The position numbers and the translations under genes were made by a program. Below are positions 22,086 to 25,712 of a stretch of DNA of 25,712 nucleotides, piece by piece (position 1 is the first letter of the stretch; each line of letters begins with the position of its first letter). The notes beneath the pieces were generated by a model, which saw nothing but the letters and a program-made list of their open reading frames with translations, ran no database searches and was not told where the DNA came from. Source of the DNA: Methanolinea sp. UBA473 (GTDB lineage Archaea; Halobacteriota; Methanomicrobia; Methanomicrobiales; Methanospirillaceae); NCBI GenBank assembly GCA_002509495.1, contig DAEV01000049.1, positions 7,760 through 33,471 on the forward strand, read 5' to 3'.

Positions 22086-22935
22086 GGTGCCCACCGGTCC
22101 CGCACTGGCAGGAATGCTCGTGATACCGTTCTACCGCAGCTTTCTCTTCGTCGAAATATACGCGCTGTCGCTGCATCAGGAGATCAAAATCGACCTCGTG
22201 GGCATCGAACTCAGGTCCGTCCACGCAGGCAAATTTCGTTTCACCGCCGACGACCACGCGACAGGAACCGCACATCCCGGTCCCGTCCACCATGATCGGG
22301 TTCAGGGAGACATAAGTCCTGATCTTCCGCTCCCTGGTCACCTTGGAGGTCACCTTCATCATGATCGCCGGGCCGATGATCCAGACACAGGCGATCTTCT
22401 TCCCGGCGATGACCTTCTTCAGCACATCAGCAGCAAACCCATGGAATCCCCGGCTTCCGTCATCCGTGGCGATATGCAGCTCGTGGCAGGACTCCCTCAT
22501 CTCGTTCTCGAGGATGAGGAAATCGGCATTCCTGGCCCCGATAATTCCAATAACCCTGTTTCCGGCAGCTCGGGCCGCCCGGGCAATGATCGGGCAGCTC
22601 GCGATCCCTGCGCCGCCCCCCACCACGATACAGGTCCCGGACTTCCCGATTTCGCTGGGTTTCCCGAGCGGTCCGGCTACGTCCCGGATGCTGTCCCCCG
22701 CCTTCAGTGTAGACAGCTCGAGGGTGGTTTTTCCCACCGCCATGAAAATAATACGCACGCAGTCCTCCTCCACCGCCGAGACCGTAAGGGGAATTCTCTC
22801 GCCCTGCTCGTGGATGCGGAGTACTAGGAACTGTCCCGCCCGGGCGTTGCGGGCAACGTGGGGCGCCTCCACCCAGATCTGAAAGATCTTCTCTGCCAGT
22901 TGTTCGGCCTTCACAACCCGAAACAAAGGTTTCAC
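22078..22935 (-). CDS. FAD/NAD-binding [2Fe-2S] subunit (NfnA/SudB, dihydroorotate dehydrogenase electron-transfer family)
   Basis: A ~285-aa ferredoxin-NADP reductase-like subunit. The N-terminal FAD domain has RIPLTVSAVEED, the nucleotide domain GGGAGIASCPIIARAARAAGN, and the C-terminus the [2Fe-2S] motif VDGTGMCGSC...CVDGPEFDAHEVDFD, in which an Asp may replace one Cys as ligand. It pairs with the gene product that follows. The C-terminal tail is His/Cys-rich (HEHSCQCGTGGHHG); part of it is encoded by the ribosome site and start of the next gene. The start is uncertain: a GTG at 22935 gives the family-like N-terminus, while a GTG at 22968 adds 11 residues. Neither has a clear Shine-Dalgarno sequence. 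It lies shortly after arcS. Confidence 0.88.
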   Translation of the reverse strand: MKPLFRVVKAEQLAEKIFQIWVEAPHVARNARAGQFLVLRIHEQGERIPLTVSAVEEDCVRIIFMAVGKTTLELSTLKAGDSIRDVAGPLGKPSEIGKSGTCIVVGGGAGIASCPIIARAARAAGNRVIGIIGARNADFLILENEMRESCHELHIATDDGSRGFHGFAADVLKKVIAGKKIACVWIIGPAIMMKVTSKVTRERKIRTYVSLNPIMVDGTGMCGSCRVVVGGETKFACVDGPEFDAHEVDFDLLMQRQRVYFDEEKAAVERYHEHSCQCGTGGHHG

Positions 22936-22977
22936 TCCACTGGAACTCTGGACCAGACTATGTCTCACATATTCGTG

Positions 22978-24606
22978 TTACAATCTCTTTACCTTACGCA
23001 CACGCACCGCGACTCCCCGCCGGGAACGCCTCATCTCCCCGGCTGCCATCGCAGCCCTCCCGGTAGCCATAGCCTGGCTCCCGACCACCAGCACCTCGTC
23101 ACCTTCCCGGATCGCCGGGTCGGCATCCACGACACCGGGGGCAAGGACGTCCCCCTGGGGAATGAACTCGTCGATCTCAACCCTGTAGGACCCGGGAATG
23201 AGGGACCATCCTTCGAACGTGGGTCGCAGGAGACCTGTTCCGAAATCGAGCGAGAATGCCGGTACCCTTCCCCTGGAGACCATCAACTCGGGATATCGGC
23301 CCCGGACCACGAGCCCTTTGGAATCGATCTCCACCCCGAACTGCCAGGATCCGATCCCGCGGACCAGGTCGTGCCGGACCCTTCTCTCTCCCTGAAGCGC
23401 GGAGTCGAGCTCGGCGAGGGAGTCGGGTGAGGTTGCCCTGTCCCTGCAGGTCTGCTCGAGCGTGATACCTGCAAGCTCTGCGGCAATCCGGGCCGCCTCG
23501 AGGGCCCCCCCCTCCAGGTGGGCAATGACCCTCCGGAAAGGATGCTTCTTAAGGAACCCTGCAATGATCCCCGACGTGAAGGCGAGCTCCTCGGCATCCC
23601 AGTACCCTGTTACAGGGACATCGTAATGCGCAGCGGGGTACACAAGCTCAAGCTCCCTCGGCACCAGCCCGAGGGGGGAGGTCACGATCAGTTCGACCGC
23701 TCTTCCTCCGACGGCTGAAATGAACTTCCGGTGGCTCTGGGAGAGGGAATACGGCTTTCTGGCCGAGCAGGGGAGGAGGACTGCGACATCTGCCTGGGGG
23801 GGGATGTAACGGCCGACCACCCTCCCGGAGAATCTCCGGACCTCGATCCGCGACAGTACGTCGCCCGTAGTCGCGAGCAGGGGCAGACTCCTGGCAACGG
23901 GGACAGATTCCTCCACCACACCCTCTTTCCTGTCCATCAACCGCAGGACAGAGACCTGGGAGGCATTCATTCGGGACCGGCATTCGACCAGGTCCCTCAA
24001 GCGGGAGCCCGAGAGGAATTGCCGGACCAGCACCATCTCCCGGAGGAGGGCGGCACGGTTATGCACCTTGAGGTCCCCCTCCTTGCATCCGCCGCAGTTG
24101 CACACCCCATTGGAGATCCAATCCCCGGAGAATTCCCCTTCGGGCAGGCAGAAGAGCCCCTGTGCCGATTTGAGGTCCGCTGCGGTAAAGTCGAAGAGAT
24201 CAAACCCACTGTATACCAGGAGGTGAAGGTTGGAGGGAAGGGCCGAGGCGGGCGCATACCATGCGGTATCCGGGGGGATAGTACCTTTAAGGCGGATCAC
24301 CCAGTCCACGTACCTGCGCGGATTGGGAAGCGCGGTCGAAATACAGGGGACCATGACGCAATCCCCCGATTGGGTGCGGGACTCACCCGCAGGGTGAACC
24401 CATACCGGTTGCTCTTCGCCGCGGTGCAGGTACTGTGAAACAAACTCTTTTCCTGCTGCCAGGGGCACGTTCGCCAACCGGCAGTCACGGAGGTTCGGGA
24501 ACAGGGTAGCGGGATCGAAAATCCCAGGAAGAGAATAGTCCTCCTCCAGGAAAAGGCGACTTATCCTTGCCAGCCCGTCCCGCTTCCGCACCTCAAAATT
24601 CCCCAC
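22978..24606 (-). CDS. arcS: Archaeosine synthase subunit alpha (ArcS)
   Basis: A 542-aa TGT-related enzyme that converts preQ0 at position 15 of archaeal tRNA towards archaeosine. The ArcS signature PCSARKPYSLSQSH is at 279-292. The N-terminal TGT-like part has a zinc-binding cluster of Cys (C153, C169, C171, C174), and a PUA RNA-binding domain takes the last ~75 residues (VDADPAIREGDEVLVVGSQAMATGRAAM). The usual TGT nucleophile/base pair is not seen, as expected for ArcS. The GTG start lies inside the end of tgtA (14-bp overlap), and GAGGTGAT just before it is a close anti-16S match, so translation is coupled to tgtA, which acts first. Confidence 0.93.
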   Translation of the reverse strand: MGNFEVRKRDGLARISRLFLEEDYSLPGIFDPATLFPNLRDCRLANVPLAAGKEFVSQYLHRGEEQPVWVHPAGESRTQSGDCVMVPCISTALPNPRRYVDWVIRLKGTIPPDTAWYAPASALPSNLHLLVYSGFDLFDFTAADLKSAQGLFCLPEGEFSGDWISNGVCNCGGCKEGDLKVHNRAALLREMVLVRQFLSGSRLRDLVECRSRMNASQVSVLRLMDRKEGVVEESVPVARSLPLLATTGDVLSRIEVRRFSGRVVGRYIPPQADVAVLLPCSARKPYSLSQSHRKFISAVGGRAVELIVTSPLGLVPRELELVYPAAHYDVPVTGYWDAEELAFTSGIIAGFLKKHPFRRVIAHLEGGALEAARIAAELAGITLEQTCRDRATSPDSLAELDSALQGERRVRHDLVRGIGSWQFGVEIDSKGLVVRGRYPELMVSRGRVPAFSLDFGTGLLRPTFEGWSLIPGSYRVEIDEFIPQGDVLAPGVVDADPAIREGDEVLVVGSQAMATGRAAMAAGEMRRSRRGVAVRVRKVKRL

Positions 24607-25712
24607 AGATCACCTCTGCACCCGGCACCCCGGCCTCGACGATCTTCCTCCATCGCTCCTTGCATGAGATCGTGATCCTGGATCCGGGGTGGGTCTCGAC
24701 GAGCCTCAGAATCCCCCGGCACCCCCATACCACCATCTCATCGTCCCAGTCCGGGATCTCGCTCTGCCCGATGGGAAACGTTTCGGCAAGGCCCGGAGGG
24801 TACGGGCCGAAGGGCGGCTTGAAGAAGAGCACCTGGTCGAACCCCGGCGGTACCCCCACCCCCATGGTGATTAGGACATTCTCTTCCAGCACGATGCGTT
24901 CCATGCAGTCGTGGTATCGGATCACTTCCGTCCTGGCGCAGCTCTCATCGCCCTTATAGAAGAACCTCCTTTTGCTGACCCGGTCTTTCGGTTCGAGCTC
25001 CCGGGAATGATCGCATAGTTCCCTCAGGCCCCGGAGGAGCTGGGGGTGGCTCCTGCATCGTTCGTCCACAAGTTCCCAGAGCACGCCATCCTGGATGGCC
25101 TGGCGGATGCGTGAGATCTCTGCGAGGCTCACGAACAGGTTGTGCAATGAGAGAAGCCTCTCCCTGTCAGGGCTCTTCTTCAGCTCTTCCGCGGTATGTT
25201 TCCGGCAAACCTCGCATGGGCAAGGTAGATCGGAGAGTTCGTCGACTTTCGCGCTCCCGCTCGTCGTCAGGTACCGGCCTTCTTTGGCATACAGGGCATA
25301 GGCTGCGGAGTCGAACACATCGCACCCCATGGCGACCGCCAGCCCGAACATGGCCGGGTGCCCTGCCCCGAAGAGATGAACGCAGGCAGATGAGGGGATT
25401 CCCTGCTTTGCAGCCAGAACGACTTTCACCAGCTCTTTAAACCGGTAGGACTCCATCAGGGGAACTACCGCTCCGATGGGCATGAACGAGAGGCCGAGTT
25501 CTCCTACCTCTCTCCCTGCCCTGACCCGGAGATCGGGGAAAATTCCTCCCTGGACCGGACCTGCCAGATGGGCGTCCTCCCCGAGTAGCTCCCGCGCCTC
25601 GCGGAGCCGCTCCAGTGTGACCGCAAGTTCCCTCTCCGCGCGTTCCCGGTCTGCGTCAGGTGGCGTGGGGATGTCCAGGGGAACAAGGATATCGCTCCCG
25701 ATCGCCTGCTGG
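24593..25712 (-). CDS. tgtA: tRNA-guanine(15) transglycosylase (archaeal TGT), 5' end missing
   Basis: The last ~372 residues of the enzyme that swaps guanine 15 of tRNA for preQ0. The frame stays open to the window end, so the N-terminus and start are outside. QQAIGSDILVPLDIPTPPDA and LAGPVQGG are from the catalytic barrel. GCDVFDSAAYALYAKEGRYL has the nucleophile region. The zinc site is PCPCEVCRKH with LHNLF further on. No PUA domain is visible at its C-terminus; one is found in ArcS, which follows. Together the two complete archaeosine synthesis except for the amidation chemistry shared with ArcS partners. It overlaps arcS by 14 bp. Confidence 0.93.
   Translation of the reverse strand, partial: QQAIGSDILVPLDIPTPPDADRERAERELAVTLERLREARELLGEDAHLAGPVQGGIFPDLRVRAGREVGELGLSFMPIGAVVPLMESYRFKELVKVVLAAKQGIPSSACVHLFGAGHPAMFGLAVAMGCDVFDSAAYALYAKEGRYLTTSGSAKVDELSDLPCPCEVCRKHTAEELKKSPDRERLLSLHNLFVSLAEISRIRQAIQDGVLWELVDERCRSHPQLLRGLRELCDHSRELEPKDRVSKRRFFYKGDESCARTEVIRYHDCMERIVLEENVLITMGVGVPPGFDQVLFFKPPFGPYPPGLAETFPIGQSEIPDWDDEMVVWGCRGILRLVETHPGSRITISCKERWRKIVEAGVPGAEVICGEF

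Noticed and set aside
21285..22295. 336-codon plus-strand frame, Arg/Pro/His-rich
   Set aside because: Shadow of the flavoprotein pair on the other strand; the composition is non-protein-like.
1..25712. CRISPR array, transposase, integrase or toxin-antitoxin pair
   Set aside because: No spaced identical repeats of CRISPR type and no mobile-element or toxin protein was found; the only regular repeat is the 14-bp array at 20466-20536.

Overview
The window looks like chromosomal DNA of a methanogenic archaeon, most likely order Methanomicrobiales. It carries an archaeal information-processing set: Alba, the PCNA clamp, the primase large subunit with its Fe-S cysteines, ribosomal protein S17e, and archaeosine tRNA modification (TgtA and ArcS). 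It also has DUF373 and COG1340 proteins, a ThiN-type thiamine-phosphate synthase, TATA-box promoters and T-run terminators. Several genes appear leaderless. Order-level placement is an inference from gene content; the genus cannot be fixed without comparison.

Layout. 1-1625 (+): the tail of a coiled-coil COG1340/DUF7121 protein and a DUF373 membrane protein. 1806-3743 (-): a small secreted protein, alba and asd. 3940-9303 (-): an HAE3-type RND transporter, a COG1361 (S-layer/CARDB-like) exported anchored protein and a helix-turn-helix regulator with three PAS domains; together these look like a regulated envelope-transport cassette. 9304-9782: a gene-poor stretch with a perfect 11-bp dyad at the regulator promoter, a degenerate tRNA-like 3' piece and a stem-loop. 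9783-12429 (-): a 57-aa 2[4Fe-4S] ferredoxin, dapB, dapA, rps17e and thiN, tightly packed. 12507-12704 (+): a two-helix membrane protein that converges on and overlaps priL. 12697-14465 (-): priL and pcn as a replication pair. 14566-17809 (+): rlmE, moaA, an unknown 169-aa protein and an M20 metallohydrolase. 18076-20259 (-): two unrecognised secreted proteins with AT-rich promoter regions; the second gene is clearly lower in G+C than its neighbours. 20736-25712 (-): an NfnB/GltA-type and an NfnA-type flavoprotein pair, arcS and the 3' part of tgtA.

How the genes fit together. asd, dapA and dapB give consecutive early steps of lysine/diaminopimelate synthesis. tgtA and arcS give the two steps that place archaeosine at tRNA position 15. 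pcn and priL belong to the replisome. The NfnA/NfnB pair forms a two-subunit iron-sulfur flavoenzyme that moves electrons between NAD(P)H and ferredoxin or another acceptor.

The most striking non-coding signal is at 20466-20536. Four copies of a near-palindromic 14-mer (consensus GATGAATATTCATC) recur at exactly 19-bp intervals in the long leader/promoter region of the low-G+C secreted-protein gene. I know of no matching described archaeal operator, and this is my best candidate for something undescribed.
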